Below are positions 39,937 to 48,375 of a stretch of 64,000 bases of DNA, piece after piece. The translations under genes were made by a program, and so were the position numbers. Origin of the DNA: Amycolatopsis sp. NBC_01480. Lineage in GTDB: Bacteria; Actinomycetota; Actinomycetes; Mycobacteriales; Pseudonocardiaceae. The notes under the pieces were generated by a model that saw nothing but the letters and a program-made list of their open reading frames with translations, did no database searches and had not been told where the DNA came from. Every line of letters begins with the position of its first letter. The stretch's first letter is position 1. The stretch is from assembly GCF_036227205.1 (NCBI RefSeq), contig NZ_CP109442.1:9920001-9984000 (forward strand), written 5' to 3'.

Positions 39937-40971
39937 TCACCCGAATGCGGTGAGAAGGCGTTCGACGTCGTCAGCGGTGTTGTAGACGTGGAATCCGACG
40001 CGCACCCGGCCGTCGCGCAACCCGGACACGACGCCCGCGGCGGCGACCCGCGCCGGATCGGCCTCCAGCGACACGATCGCGGACCCTCCTGACGGCCGTC
40101 CGAGGGCCTGGAGCAGGGCATCGGCGAGGCCGGTGTTGTGCTCGCGGACCGCGGCGAGGTCCAGCCCGGTGACGTAGTCCAGCGCTTCCGCCGCGCCGAC
40201 GTGCGAGAGCCAGACCGGCGAGAGGTCGAACGCGCGGGCGTCGGGAGCCAGGCGCAGGGGCAGGCCGTAGACGGACGCCCACCGGTCGTCGCCCGCGTAC
40301 CAGTTGGCGGCGACCGGCCGGGTGCGCTCGTGCGCCCGCGGGTGCACGGCGAGCCAGGCGCACCCGCGCGGGGAGAACAGCCACTTGTAGCCGGCGCACA
40401 CGACCCAGTCGGCCCAGGCGACGTCGAGCGGCAGCCACCCGGCGGCCTGCGTGACGTCCAGCAGCACGGCGGCGCCCGCGCTGTCGGCCGCCGCCCGCAG
40501 CGCCGCGACGTCGAGCACCGACCCGTCCGACGACTGCACCAGGCTCACCGCGACGAGGTCGTGCCCCTCGACGTGGTCGGCGAGCTTGGCGAGTGGCGCC
40601 TCGGTGATCCGCGTGCCCGGCCGCGCGGCGAACGGGAAGGTGACGCTGGTGAAGTCCTTCTCGGCGACCAGCACGCGCGCGCCCTCGGCCAGCCCGCCCG
40701 CGACGTTCGCGATGAGCTGCGAGACGGACGCTCCGATGGCCACCCGCTCGGTCGGCACCCCGGCGAGCCGCGCGAACCCGCTGCGTGACCGCGCGACAGC
40801 CTCGTCGAATGCCGATGCCGAGTCGCCTCCGGTGCGCCACCGCTCGACGGCGGCGGCCACCGTCTCGCCGACCGCGACGGGCGGGATGCCGATGCTGGGC
40901 GTGTTGAGGTAGCCGGACGGGACGGTGAAGCGGGCCGTTCCCCAGGAGCGAAGACTCATGCCGGCCATCAT
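39937..40971 (-). CDS. Class V aminotransferase-fold PLP enzyme
   Basis: This 344-residue protein has the cysteine-desulfurase/kynureninase fold. The PLP Lys is in CAGYKWLFSPRGCAW, with the upstream Asp in LLDVTQAAGWLPLDV. The desulfurase loop with its catalytic Cys is not evident, so an isopenicillin-N-epimerase-like or kynureninase-like reaction is more likely. ATG at 40971 is the longest start; ATG at 40959 is an alternative. It follows the XRE/TPR gene by 16 bp on the same strand, so it may be read from the RiPP regulator promoter. Confidence 0.8.
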   Translation of the reverse strand: MMAGMSLRSWGTARFTVPSGYLNTPSIGIPPVAVGETVAAAVERWRTGGDSASAFDEAVARSRSGFARLAGVPTERVAIGASVSQLIANVAGGLAEGARVLVAEKDFTSVTFPFAARPGTRITEAPLAKLADHVEGHDLVAVSLVQSSDGSVLDVAALRAAADSAGAAVLLDVTQAAGWLPLDVAWADWVVCAGYKWLFSPRGCAWLAVHPRAHERTRPVAANWYAGDDRWASVYGLPLRLAPDARAFDLSPVWLSHVGAAEALDYVTGLDLAAVREHNTGLADALLQALGRPSGGSAIVSLEADPARVAAAGVVSGLRDGRVRVGFHVYNTADDVERLLTAFG

Positions 40972-40987
40972 GCCGATCCGGGCGGGG

Positions 40988-42100
40988 TCAGCTGACCAGT
41001 TGTTCTATCTCCGTGACGCGGCTGCTGAGCCGCGCCGAATTGATGGTGCCCGAGGCACCGCGCGCCTGCGCGATCACCGTTCGGGCCTGGTCGAACTCGC
41101 CGGCCCGGGCGTACGACTCGGCGAGCCAGGTTCGGTAGAGCGCGACCTCGCGCGCATGGTCCACGTCGTAGCTGTCGATGGCGTGCTGCAAGAGCGGCGC
41201 GGCGAGTGCCGGCCGGCCCACCTCGATCCAGCAGCGCCCCGCCATGACGTCGATCTCGTCACGGCTCATCCAATAGACCCAGTCCGGCTCACGAATTCCC
41301 GCCGAGCGTGCCTCGTAGGCATCATCCACCGCAACGAGCATCCGGCGGGTGAGGTCGGCATCCCGCGATCGCGCGGCCGCCCAGCCCACACGTTCCAAAA
41401 GCAACGTCTTGGCCACCGGCGAAGCCTCCCGTGCGCCCTTCACCGCGGTCTTCGCAAGAAGCAGAGCGTCGGACGGGTTCCCGACATTGGCCATCTGATA
41501 GGCGAGTGAGGAGAAAAGCTGGGCGGCAAGGATCGGGTCCGCGGCTTCGTCGGCGGCAGACGCACCGTCGACATAGGCCTGCTGCGCGGCCGCGTAGTGG
41601 CCAGCGTCGCTCTCGGCCCAACCGGCAAGCTGGGACAGCTCGCCCATGGCGACGAGCAGGCGCCGGCCGACGTCCGCCGAGTAGCTCGCGGAGTCCACGA
41701 CGGTCCGGAGGTCTGCAAGCTCTCGATGGACGACAGGAGCAAGGTCCCCGCCGCCGACCGTGTCGTCCAGGCGCCGGAGGTCGATCACCCGCTGCTCCAC
41801 CTCCGCCGCGAGACTCCTGCCGACCTGCCGGCCGGACACCTGGTGCCTGGTCGAGGGCGTATCAGCGACCAACCAGGCGTGCGCAACACGAAGTGGATCC
41901 CGAGGCTGGCCGTACAACAGGTCGACCGGGATGTTCAGGGCGCGAGAGTAGGCGAGGACGTGCTCCGGTTTGACCTTCCGCGTCCCGCCTTCGAGCTGGC
42001 TGAGATAGGGCTTGCTGTAGTGAGCCTTCGAGGCCATCGCGGCCAGACTGATCTCCGCGGCCTCCCGCGCCGCCCGCAACCGCGCCCCCAGCTCGCTCAT
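40988..42100 (-). CDS. XRE-family regulator with TPR domain, divergent from the graspetide operon
   Basis: A 370-residue protein with an N-terminal helix-turn-helix (residues 3-62, including SLAAMASKAHYSKPYLSQLEGG) and a long helical C-terminus (about 120-365) with repeating tetratricopeptide-like helices. TPR-linked XRE proteins often sense peptides or partner proteins. It is divergent from tgmA, so it is the prime candidate regulator of this RiPP cluster. ATG at 42100 is behind GGGAG. Codon use here and in the next three genes looks less GC-extreme than in the flanks. Confidence 0.85.
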   Translation of the reverse strand: MSELGARLRAAREAAEISLAAMASKAHYSKPYLSQLEGGTRKVKPEHVLAYSRALNIPVDLLYGQPRDPLRVAHAWLVADTPSTRHQVSGRQVGRSLAAEVEQRVIDLRRLDDTVGGGDLAPVVHRELADLRTVVDSASYSADVGRRLLVAMGELSQLAGWAESDAGHYAAAQQAYVDGASAADEAADPILAAQLFSSLAYQMANVGNPSDALLLAKTAVKGAREASPVAKTLLLERVGWAAARSRDADLTRRMLVAVDDAYEARSAGIREPDWVYWMSRDEIDVMAGRCWIEVGRPALAAPLLQHAIDSYDVDHAREVALYRTWLAESYARAGEFDQARTVIAQARGASGTINSARLSSRVTEIEQLVS

Positions 42101-42176
42101 GCGCTCCCACCGGCTTGCGAACCCTTGCAAACGGCTGATCCGTTCACATCACGCTTCGTAACGCCCAGACTACATG

Positions 42177-42188
42177 AACGAGTTGTTC
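42177..42188. promoter_or_regulatory. GAAC/GTTC dyad in the tgm divergent region
   Basis: GAAC-gaguu-GTTC-type symmetry (about 42177-42188) and a TTGACA (42194-42199) lie in the 209 bp between the XRE gene and tgmA. TATATG at 42253-42258 may be a -10 for tgmA if the ATG at 42310 is used. None of these makes a complete consensus promoter; they are recorded as candidates only. Confidence 0.3.
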
Positions 42189-42309
42189 CGGCCTTGACAG
42201 GAGAAAGAGTTTTCGGCCCGGGACAGTTCCTCCGGAAACGAAGGGTGACGGCTATATGGGCATGGACTTCCTTTTTCCAGGAGAATCCATAGAAGAGAGA
42301 GATGAGCTG

Positions 42310-42633
42310 ATGACGACCGCAACGACTGAAAGGTTCATGGACGACCCGATCGCGTCCGACAGCACGCAGTTCCCGCTGTCCCGCGGGTCAGTGAGCAGTG
42401 CGCCGGAAGAGAGGCCTTCGCCGAACGGTATACGTCCCTGGGGTCTTCGGCGGATGGCTCCGATCGAATTCAACGGCGTACCCGGCCCAGTCGGCGACTA
42501 TGATCCGATACGGCAGATTCGAGTCGACGCCAACGGCAGGCCGCTGATGGAAATGGGCCCGCCTACCGCGCCGACCACGGGCAGCACTGACGGGTCCGAC
42601 GGAGACCCGTCCGAGGATTACCACAACGACTGA
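42310..42633 (+). CDS. tgmA: Graspetide-type RiPP precursor peptide (ATP-grasp target)
   Basis: A 107-residue peptide in the position and with the look of ATP-grasp-modified precursors. The leader has PWGLRRM (residues 43-49) and YDPIRQIRVDANGRP (64-78), the recognition-type segments. The core (about 83-107) holds TAPTTGSTDGSDGDPSEDYHND: several Thr/Ser donors and Asp/Glu acceptors for ester crosslinks, plus two Asp-Gly pairs (D94-G95, D97-G98) suited to aspartimide formation. The start is uncertain: ATG at 42310, or ATG at 42256 giving 125 residues. tgmB begins 3 bases later. Confidence 0.85.
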   Translation: MTTATTERFMDDPIASDSTQFPLSRGSVSSAPEERPSPNGIRPWGLRRMAPIEFNGVPGPVGDYDPIRQIRVDANGRPLMEMGPPTAPTTGSTDGSDGDPSEDYHND

Positions 42634-42636
42634 CCC

Positions 42637-43584
42637 ATGTCCGTACTCATCTTGGCGGAGGAACGCGACGCCAGCGCGGACTCGATGGTGCCGGCCCTGC
42701 AGGACCGCGGCGTCGAGGTGCACCGGGTGAACACAGCCTGGTTCCCGGCCCGGCTGCGCGTTGCCGCCCGGCTGTGCAGGGGCCGCTGGACCGGGCACCT
42801 CCGCACCGACCACCGCATCATCGACCTGGAAGACATCCACGCTGTCTGGTATCGGTCGCCGAAGGCGTACCAGTTCGGCGAGAGCCTGAATTCGGCTGAA
42901 CTGGAGCATGCAAAGATCGAAGCAAAGTACGGGCTGGGTGGAGTTCTCACGTCGCTGCCGGCGTTGTGGGTGAACCACCCGTCCCGATTGGCGGACTCGG
43001 GCTACAAGCCGTACCAGCTCGCCACCGCGGCCCGATGCGGTCTGACCGTGGAAGAAACACTCATCACCAACGAGACCGATGCGGTCCGGATGTTCGTGGG
43101 CGGCGGCAAGACGGTCACGAAGATGCTGGGAGCCGTCTCGATCGTGGAGGGCGGAGTGCGAAAGTTCGCCCACACCGCGATCGTCGACGACGTTTCCGAC
43201 CTCCGAGGCGTCGAACGCACCGCCCACCAGTTTCAGCGGTGGGCAGACAAGGCGTGGGAAGCACGGATGTTCGTCATCGGCCACGACATCACCACCACCG
43301 CAATCCACTCCCATAGCGCATCCGGCTACGTCGACTGGCGCACTGGCTACGACAGCAACACCTACGAGCTGGTGAACCCGCCCGCCGAGGTGCAGGCTGC
43401 GGTGCGACGCCTGATGGACGCGATGGGGCTCGTGTACGGTGCGCTCGATTTCGTCGTCAGCCCAGCGGGGACCTGGACCTTCCTGGAGATCAACGCTGGT
43501 GGGCAGTACGGCTGGATCGAGCACGAAACCGGTGCTCCGTTGACCGAACAGCTTGCCGGCATTCTCGCGAAGGGAACGGTGTGA
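42637..43584 (+). CDS. tgmB: ATP-grasp ribosomal peptide maturase
   Basis: A 315-residue ATP-grasp ligase of the SAV_5884-like RiPP maturase type. Such enzymes phosphorylate side-chain carboxylates of the precursor and join them to Thr/Ser hydroxyls. Family features are VWYRSPKAYQF (about residue 70), WVNHPSRLADSGYKPYQL, the nucleotide-loop GGGKTVTKML, and the metal-binding end FLEINAGGQYGWIEHETGAPLT. It starts with ATG 3 bases behind tgmA and ends in a GTGA overlap with tgmC, so the three genes are coupled. Confidence 0.92.
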   Translation: MSVLILAEERDASADSMVPALQDRGVEVHRVNTAWFPARLRVAARLCRGRWTGHLRTDHRIIDLEDIHAVWYRSPKAYQFGESLNSAELEHAKIEAKYGLGGVLTSLPALWVNHPSRLADSGYKPYQLATAARCGLTVEETLITNETDAVRMFVGGGKTVTKMLGAVSIVEGGVRKFAHTAIVDDVSDLRGVERTAHQFQRWADKAWEARMFVIGHDITTTAIHSHSASGYVDWRTGYDSNTYELVNPPAEVQAAVRRLMDAMGLVYGALDFVVSPAGTWTFLEINAGGQYGWIEHETGAPLTEQLAGILAKGTV

Positions 43585-44717
43585 CAGAGACAGCCTCCAC
43601 CGCATGGGACGGCCATGCCAGGGCGCTGGCGGAGCTGCTCGCCGAACGCGGCGACATCCGGTCGCCCGAGTGGCGGGCAGCAGTCGCCGAAGTGCCTCGC
43701 CACGTGTTCGTTCCCATCGCCTACACCCAGAACAGCCGTGGCGAGTGGGAGCCGTGGAGTACTGAAGGTGCGTGGGAGCGCGTATACGCACCGACGACTC
43801 TTGTGACCGCCCTCGCCGACCGCGACGGCTGGCGAGAACCGATCAGCTCCACCACCAATCCAGAACTGATGGTCCGGATGCTCGAAGCGCTGGACATTCG
43901 AGACGGGCATCGGGTCCTGGAGATCGGCACCGGAACCGGCTACAACGCCGGATTGCTCTCCCATCGGCTGGGAGACCACAATGTCGCATCGGTGGACATC
44001 GGCAGCGAGTTCGTCACCGCAGCGCGGGATCGCCTCGCCGGTATCGGCTACCACCCCACGTTGAAGACGGTCGACGGGGAGAGCGGCCTCCCCGGCCACG
44101 CACCCTACGACCGGATCATCGCCACCTGCTCGGTGCCGGCTGTGCCATGGGCGTGGGCGGAGCAGGTCACGCCGGACGGGTCGATCCTCGTGGATGTCCG
44201 GCCGTCGATCGCGGCGGGGAACCTTGTTCTCCTCCAACGCCGAGGTGACCGGCTGGTGGGGCGGTTCAGCGCGAGAAGAGGCTCGTTCATGGCGATGCGC
44301 CACGCCACTGACGCGGCCCCCGGGAACAGCCCTGCCGAGACGCTCGATCCAGGTGGGCACCGCCGTACAGACGCGCCCCTCACGCCTTGGGATTCCACAC
44401 CGGTGGTGTGGTTCCTCGCTCAGTTCGCGGGGCTGCCCCGCGACGTCGTCTGTGGCTGGGAGCTGGACAGCGATACCAGGGCCCGGACTGCCTCCACACT
44501 GACAAGCCCGGATGGGTCATCGGTCCGGGTGGACCTCGCCGAGCACACCGTCTCCGGAACCCTCGCACTGTGGGCTCCGGTCGAGCAGGCGTATCGAGAG
44601 TGGATCGAAGCGGGTCAACCCGGCTGGGATCGTCTCGGCATGACAGTGACAGCCAGCCGGCAGCAGGTGTGGCTGGACTCCCCGGACAGCGCCTGGAGTT
44701 GGGAACTTCCCGTCTGA
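43581..44717 (+). CDS. tgmC: PIMT-like O-methyltransferase of the ATP-grasp maturase system
   Basis: A 378-residue protein. Its first 220 or so residues match protein-L-isoaspartate O-methyltransferase: PRHVFVP, then SAM-binding LEIGTGTGYNAGLLS (residues 113-127) and PYDRIIATCSVPAVPWAW. The extra 150-residue C-terminal domain is typical of RiPP-associated members. In characterised PIMT-linked graspetides the enzyme methylates one Asp, which then closes to an aspartimide; the same is inferred here. GTG at 43581 has AGGGAAC just upstream. Confidence 0.9.
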   Translation: MTETASTAWDGHARALAELLAERGDIRSPEWRAAVAEVPRHVFVPIAYTQNSRGEWEPWSTEGAWERVYAPTTLVTALADRDGWREPISSTTNPELMVRMLEALDIRDGHRVLEIGTGTGYNAGLLSHRLGDHNVASVDIGSEFVTAARDRLAGIGYHPTLKTVDGESGLPGHAPYDRIIATCSVPAVPWAWAEQVTPDGSILVDVRPSIAAGNLVLLQRRGDRLVGRFSARRGSFMAMRHATDAAPGNSPAETLDPGGHRRTDAPLTPWDSTPVVWFLAQFAGLPRDVVCGWELDSDTRARTASTLTSPDGSSVRVDLAEHTVSGTLALWAPVEQAYREWIEAGQPGWDRLGMTVTASRQQVWLDSPDSAWSWELPV

Positions 44718-44776
44718 TGGGCTGTTCCCTGCCGGAGATCGGCAGGGCATCTCGAGGCCCCTGACGCCCCGCGCCC

Positions 44777-45940
44777 CTACCGGGGCCGCGGCCGCGAGAA
44801 CGCTTGCGGGCGCCGGACCGAGTAGAGCGGCATCGTCTGCGCCGACGCGTTGAGGTCCTCGGGCGCCGGGGGTTCGGCGGTCCGGCGCACGGGCAGGTCG
44901 AAGACCCACGCCGAGGGCAGGATCCGTTGCAGCAGCAGGCACAGCGCGACGATCGCGGCGACCAGCACGATGGGGTCGAGGACCGCGACAGCCAGCTGCG
45001 CCGCCGGGCCGAGCGAGGACAGCGGATCGTGCAGCAGCGCGTCCAGCACGGCGACCAGGGGTAGGTGGATGACGTAGATCGGCAGCGTGCGCCGGCCGAT
45101 GCTCGCGATGGCGTTCGCCGGGCGCTTCCATCGGGTGACGAGCGCGGCCGCGGTCACGCCGAGCACGATCGCGACCAGGCTCAGCACCGGCCACAGGCCG
45201 AACGCCGTCTTCAGGCCGAAGTGGCCAACCGCGACGAGCACGCCCAGGTACGGCACGCCGACCAGGGCGAGCCGCAGCCAGCCGGCCTCCACGGCGACGC
45301 GTTTGACCAGCGAAGTGCCGTAGATGCCCACGAGGAAGAACACCAGGTTCTGGTACAGCCCGCCGCGGTCACCGGGGACGGCCAGCAGGCCGGCGGATGC
45401 CGTGGCGGACAAGGCGAACGCGGCTGCGAGCATGATCCAGAACGGCAGCCGCCGCGAGACCTTGGCGATCACGAAGTAAACGGCGAGCGCGAACAGGTAC
45501 CAGAGGTTCGTCGGCGTGATCGTCAGCTGGGCTGCGAATTCGAGCACGCTCCCCGCGTGTTCGGTGGCGAACCCGGGGAAGAATGACAGCACCAGCGTGT
45601 GCACGGACAGCCACAGCACGTAGAGGTAGAAGAACTTGGCCACCCGCGACCGCGCGACGGTGCGCCACGGCCGCTTGACCGCGCGCGCCGCGAAGAACCC
45701 GGAAATCGCGAAGAACAAGGGCATGCGCAACGGCAGCAGCAGTTCGCCCACCTCGCCCCACGCGCCGGGCAGCGGTGTCGAGATCCGCCAGTCGATCTGC
45801 AGGTACTGCTTCATGATCACGTGCCACAGCACGACCAGCACGATGCAGGCGCCCTTGGCCACGTCGGGCCACAAGAGCCGTTCGGCAGGTGCCGGGTCAC
45901 GGAGGTCGCCGACGAACCTGCCCGTTGTCTCGACTGCCAC
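44777..45940 (-). CDS. Acyltransferase-3 family membrane protein
   Basis: A 387-residue protein with about ten transmembrane helices. WPDVAKGACIVLVVLWH near the start carries the conserved His of acyltransferase 3, and LRMPLFFAISGFFA follows. These proteins O-acetylate or acylate envelope sugars and other exported compounds. GTG at 45940 follows AAAGG. It converges on tgmC with only 59 bp between, so it is probably not part of the RiPP operon. Substrate unknown. Confidence 0.85.
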   Translation of the reverse strand: MAVETTGRFVGDLRDPAPAERLLWPDVAKGACIVLVVLWHVIMKQYLQIDWRISTPLPGAWGEVGELLLPLRMPLFFAISGFFAARAVKRPWRTVARSRVAKFFYLYVLWLSVHTLVLSFFPGFATEHAGSVLEFAAQLTITPTNLWYLFALAVYFVIAKVSRRLPFWIMLAAAFALSATASAGLLAVPGDRGGLYQNLVFFLVGIYGTSLVKRVAVEAGWLRLALVGVPYLGVLVAVGHFGLKTAFGLWPVLSLVAIVLGVTAAALVTRWKRPANAIASIGRRTLPIYVIHLPLVAVLDALLHDPLSSLGPAAQLAVAVLDPIVLVAAIVALCLLLQRILPSAWVFDLPVRRTAEPPAPEDLNASAQTMPLYSVRRPQAFSRPRPR

Positions 45941-46016
45941 AACGGAACCTTTCGCACACGGGAGTCGCGGTGATTCCGACGCTGGCACGGGAATCCTTGC
46001 CGCGCCGTGAGTCCCG

Positions 46017-46034
46017 CCCCGGGCTGCCCCGGGG
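46017..46034 (-). terminator. GC hairpin upstream of the acyltransferase / behind GPP34
   Basis: CCCCGGG (46017-46023) pairs with CCCGGGG (46028-46034) in the 175 bp between the GPP34-like stop and the acyltransferase start. It may terminate the GT39-GPP34 transcript. Nothing else is evident in this gap. Confidence 0.35.
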
Positions 46035-46115
46035 AACCGTCAACCGTGTCCGAAAGGCCCGTCTCGTTTGCGCGCAATGTCACGCAGCCGATGTGGACAG
46101 TCGCGCAGCGAACTC

Positions 46116-46730
46116 TCAGCCGTGGCCACCGGACCGGACGGCGCGCTGCCGCCGGACCAGCCGCCGCAGCGCGGGCACAGCCGGGCCCGCGCGCCCGGCC
46201 AACTCGTTCAGCCGGGCCGAGTTTGCCCGAAAGTCCCTGCGGGGCGCTCCGATGCCGGCCGCCGCGGCGAGTGCGGCCAGTGCCGCGTCGCCGGAGTCCA
46301 CTTCGGACACGGGATCCCGCAACGCGGCCTCGACGCGGTCCTGCTCCCGGTGCGCCGCCGCGGGGTCGGTGAGTTCGAGCACCGAACGGCCGAGCAGCCG
46401 AGTCGTGTGCTCACGCAGCAGACCGGCCGCGACGAGCTGGAGTTCCAGCGACTTCAGGGTGTCCGCGCCGTCGCGGCGCACCAGTGAGCGCCACGGCCGC
46501 GGCCCGTCCTCCGCGAGGTTCGCCAGCACGTCGTCGAGCAGCAGGTCGCCGGTCGGGCCCCGGCCGGTCACCCCGGCCTTGCCGCTTTGGTCCGCCAGCC
46601 GGCCCCGTTGCAGCAGGTCGGTGGCCACGGCCGCGCGCACCAGCAGCGCGACGCGGCGGCGATCGGAGATCCGCCCCTTCGCTCCCCCGCAAGCGAGGAG
46701 GTAAGCCCGGGCGGGCAAGGAAAGTTTCAT
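46116..46730 (-). CDS. GOLPH3/GPP34-domain protein
   Basis: This 204-residue mostly helical protein has the GPP34 pattern: MKLSLPARAYLLACGG at the start, then RVALLVRAAVATDLLQRGRL, LLDDVLANL and EHTTRLLGRSVLELTDP. In eukaryotes GOLPH3 binds phosphoinositides and glycosyltransferase tails; the bacterial proteins have no established role. ATG at 46730 overlaps the stop of the GT39 glycosyltransferase by four bases (ATGA), suggesting they act together at the membrane. Confidence 0.82.
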   Translation of the reverse strand: MKLSLPARAYLLACGGAKGRISDRRRVALLVRAAVATDLLQRGRLADQSGKAGVTGRGPTGDLLLDDVLANLAEDGPRPWRSLVRRDGADTLKSLELQLVAAGLLREHTTRLLGRSVLELTDPAAAHREQDRVEAALRDPVSEVDSGDAALAALAAAAGIGAPRRDFRANSARLNELAGRAGPAVPALRRLVRRQRAVRSGGHG

Positions 46731-48208
46731 TGCGCTCTCACCTTCGGCCAGATCTGGTCCCAATTCTGCTTACGCCCGGTGTAGAGCCACATCAGCCCGG
46801 GCGCCACCTGCGTGACAGAGGAGAAGTATGGCCGCAGCAGGTCCGGGTCGAAGCCCACGAACAGCACGTCCCGCGCCGAGTCCGGCGGCCGGTCGAAGTA
46901 CCAGTAGCCCCGGTGTCCACTGTAGACGTCGGTGATCCCGTACTGCGGCCCGTAATACTCGACGGCAGCGGCGAACGGGTAGATCTCCGAGTACACCGCC
47001 GTCTGCTTGCGCACCTCGGGCGGCAGCGCGGCGTAGGTTTTCCCGACGCCGTCGGCCACCTCCTTCTGCGCGGTCTCGCCCCCGGCGAACACGGTGCCGA
47101 GCGAAAACGGCCCGAACGTGGTCGCCTTCATCGAAGCCGGCCACACCGGCAGCCCCGCCACCGTCACCGCGGCCGAGAGGACAAAGGCCAGCCACACCGG
47201 CGTTTTCCACCACCGCACCAGCTTCCGCCGGGAGAACTCCGTCGCCGCGGCCGCGAACGGCAGCGAGTAGACGCTCATCAGGTAGTACGCGCGGCCGTGC
47301 GTGAGCAGCACCGCGAGAGTCACCAGCAGCAGCGCCACGGCGAGGTAGCGGTACGGCCGCAGGTCCGGCGACCGCAGCAGCCGCCACACGCCGTACAGGA
47401 GCGCGAGCACGCCGATGCCCATACCGGCCCCGAGCAGGCCGTCGCGCGCGAAGCTGAGGTATCCCGGGAATTCCGCCGAAACGACGTCGGCCATGTGCGC
47501 GTACGGCCAGCCGTGGGTGGCCTGCCAGACCAGGGCCGGGATCGTCGCGACGATCGCGATCAGCCCGCCCAGCCACAGTTTCGGCCGCGAGAGCAGCTCT
47601 CGCGGGCCCAGCACCAGCGCCGAAAGCAGCACCGCCGCCCACAGCGCCGGGATGAGGAACTTCGTCTCCAGCGACACCGCCGTCACCGCGCCCGCCCAGA
47701 CGAGCAGGCCGTCGCGCCGGGTCCGGGTCCACCGCACCAGCAGGAAGACCACCACCGTCCACAGGAACGGGTCGAGCACGTAGGTGGCCACCCAGTGGCT
47801 GATGACGATCAGGCCGGACGTCGCGTACGCGCCCGCCGCCATCAGCTGGGCGCCGCGGCCGCCGCCCAGCTCCCGCGCGATCAGCGCGGTGACCACCACG
47901 CCCGCGGCCGCCGCCAGCGCCATCGGGGCGCGGAAGGCGATCAGCGAGCCGGGGAACAGCCGGTCCAGCGTGCCCGCGAGCAGCGGGACGAGCGGTGGCT
48001 GGTCGAAATACCCCCAGGCCGGATGATCTCGACCAGCCACCAGGAAATACAGCTCGTCGAAGCCGTGCGCGTACCGCGCGCTGGTCACCACCAGCACTGC
48101 GGCCACCAGCACGGCGACGGCGAACACCGGTCCCCGCGCGAAGGCCCCCACCTCCCGCGCCGCGGCGTGGACGGGCGAGCGTTCCGTCGTAAGCCCTTCA
48201 CTCGTCAT
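46727..48208 (-). CDS. GT39-type membrane glycosyltransferase (ArnT/PMT-like)
   Basis: A 493-residue polytopic protein. The first extracytoplasmic loop has YAHGFDELYFLVAGRDHPAWGYFDQPPLVPLLA, with the acidic DE pair typical of GT39/GT83 enzymes that use polyprenyl-phosphate sugars. About 11 helices and a C-terminal soluble domain follow. It should glycosylate a lipid, polymer or protein on the outer face of the membrane. ATG at 48208. It is coupled to the GPP34 gene behind it. Confidence 0.85.
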   Translation of the reverse strand: MTSEGLTTERSPVHAAAREVGAFARGPVFAVAVLVAAVLVVTSARYAHGFDELYFLVAGRDHPAWGYFDQPPLVPLLAGTLDRLFPGSLIAFRAPMALAAAAGVVVTALIARELGGGRGAQLMAAGAYATSGLIVISHWVATYVLDPFLWTVVVFLLVRWTRTRRDGLLVWAGAVTAVSLETKFLIPALWAAVLLSALVLGPRELLSRPKLWLGGLIAIVATIPALVWQATHGWPYAHMADVVSAEFPGYLSFARDGLLGAGMGIGVLALLYGVWRLLRSPDLRPYRYLAVALLLVTLAVLLTHGRAYYLMSVYSLPFAAAATEFSRRKLVRWWKTPVWLAFVLSAAVTVAGLPVWPASMKATTFGPFSLGTVFAGGETAQKEVADGVGKTYAALPPEVRKQTAVYSEIYPFAAAVEYYGPQYGITDVYSGHRGYWYFDRPPDSARDVLFVGFDPDLLRPYFSSVTQVAPGLMWLYTGRKQNWDQIWPKVRAQ

Positions 48209-48268
48209 GGGTCCGAGTCCACCGCGCCGGGCCGGGTGCGGGTAAGGGTGTTCGGTAGCCGATCGGGC

Positions 48269-48311
48269 CGACGAAAGTTGCCGGCCGGGGCGCGACCCGC
48301 AACTTTCGTCG
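48269..48311. promoter_or_regulatory. 13-bp inverted repeat between GT39 and kinase genes
   Basis: CGACGAAAGTTGC (48269-48281) and GCAACTTTCGTCG (48299-48311) are perfect arms separated by 17 bases, between the divergent GT39 and histidine kinase genes. TACCGT (48364-48369) with six bases to the GTG at 48376 is a leaderless -10 candidate for the kinase. The repeat may be an operator for either gene. Confidence 0.5.
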
Positions 48312-48375
48312 ACGGCGGTCCCCCGGCCGGTGCGGATCCGGCGCGGGCGCGCGGGCGAGCGGATACCGTGACCGC

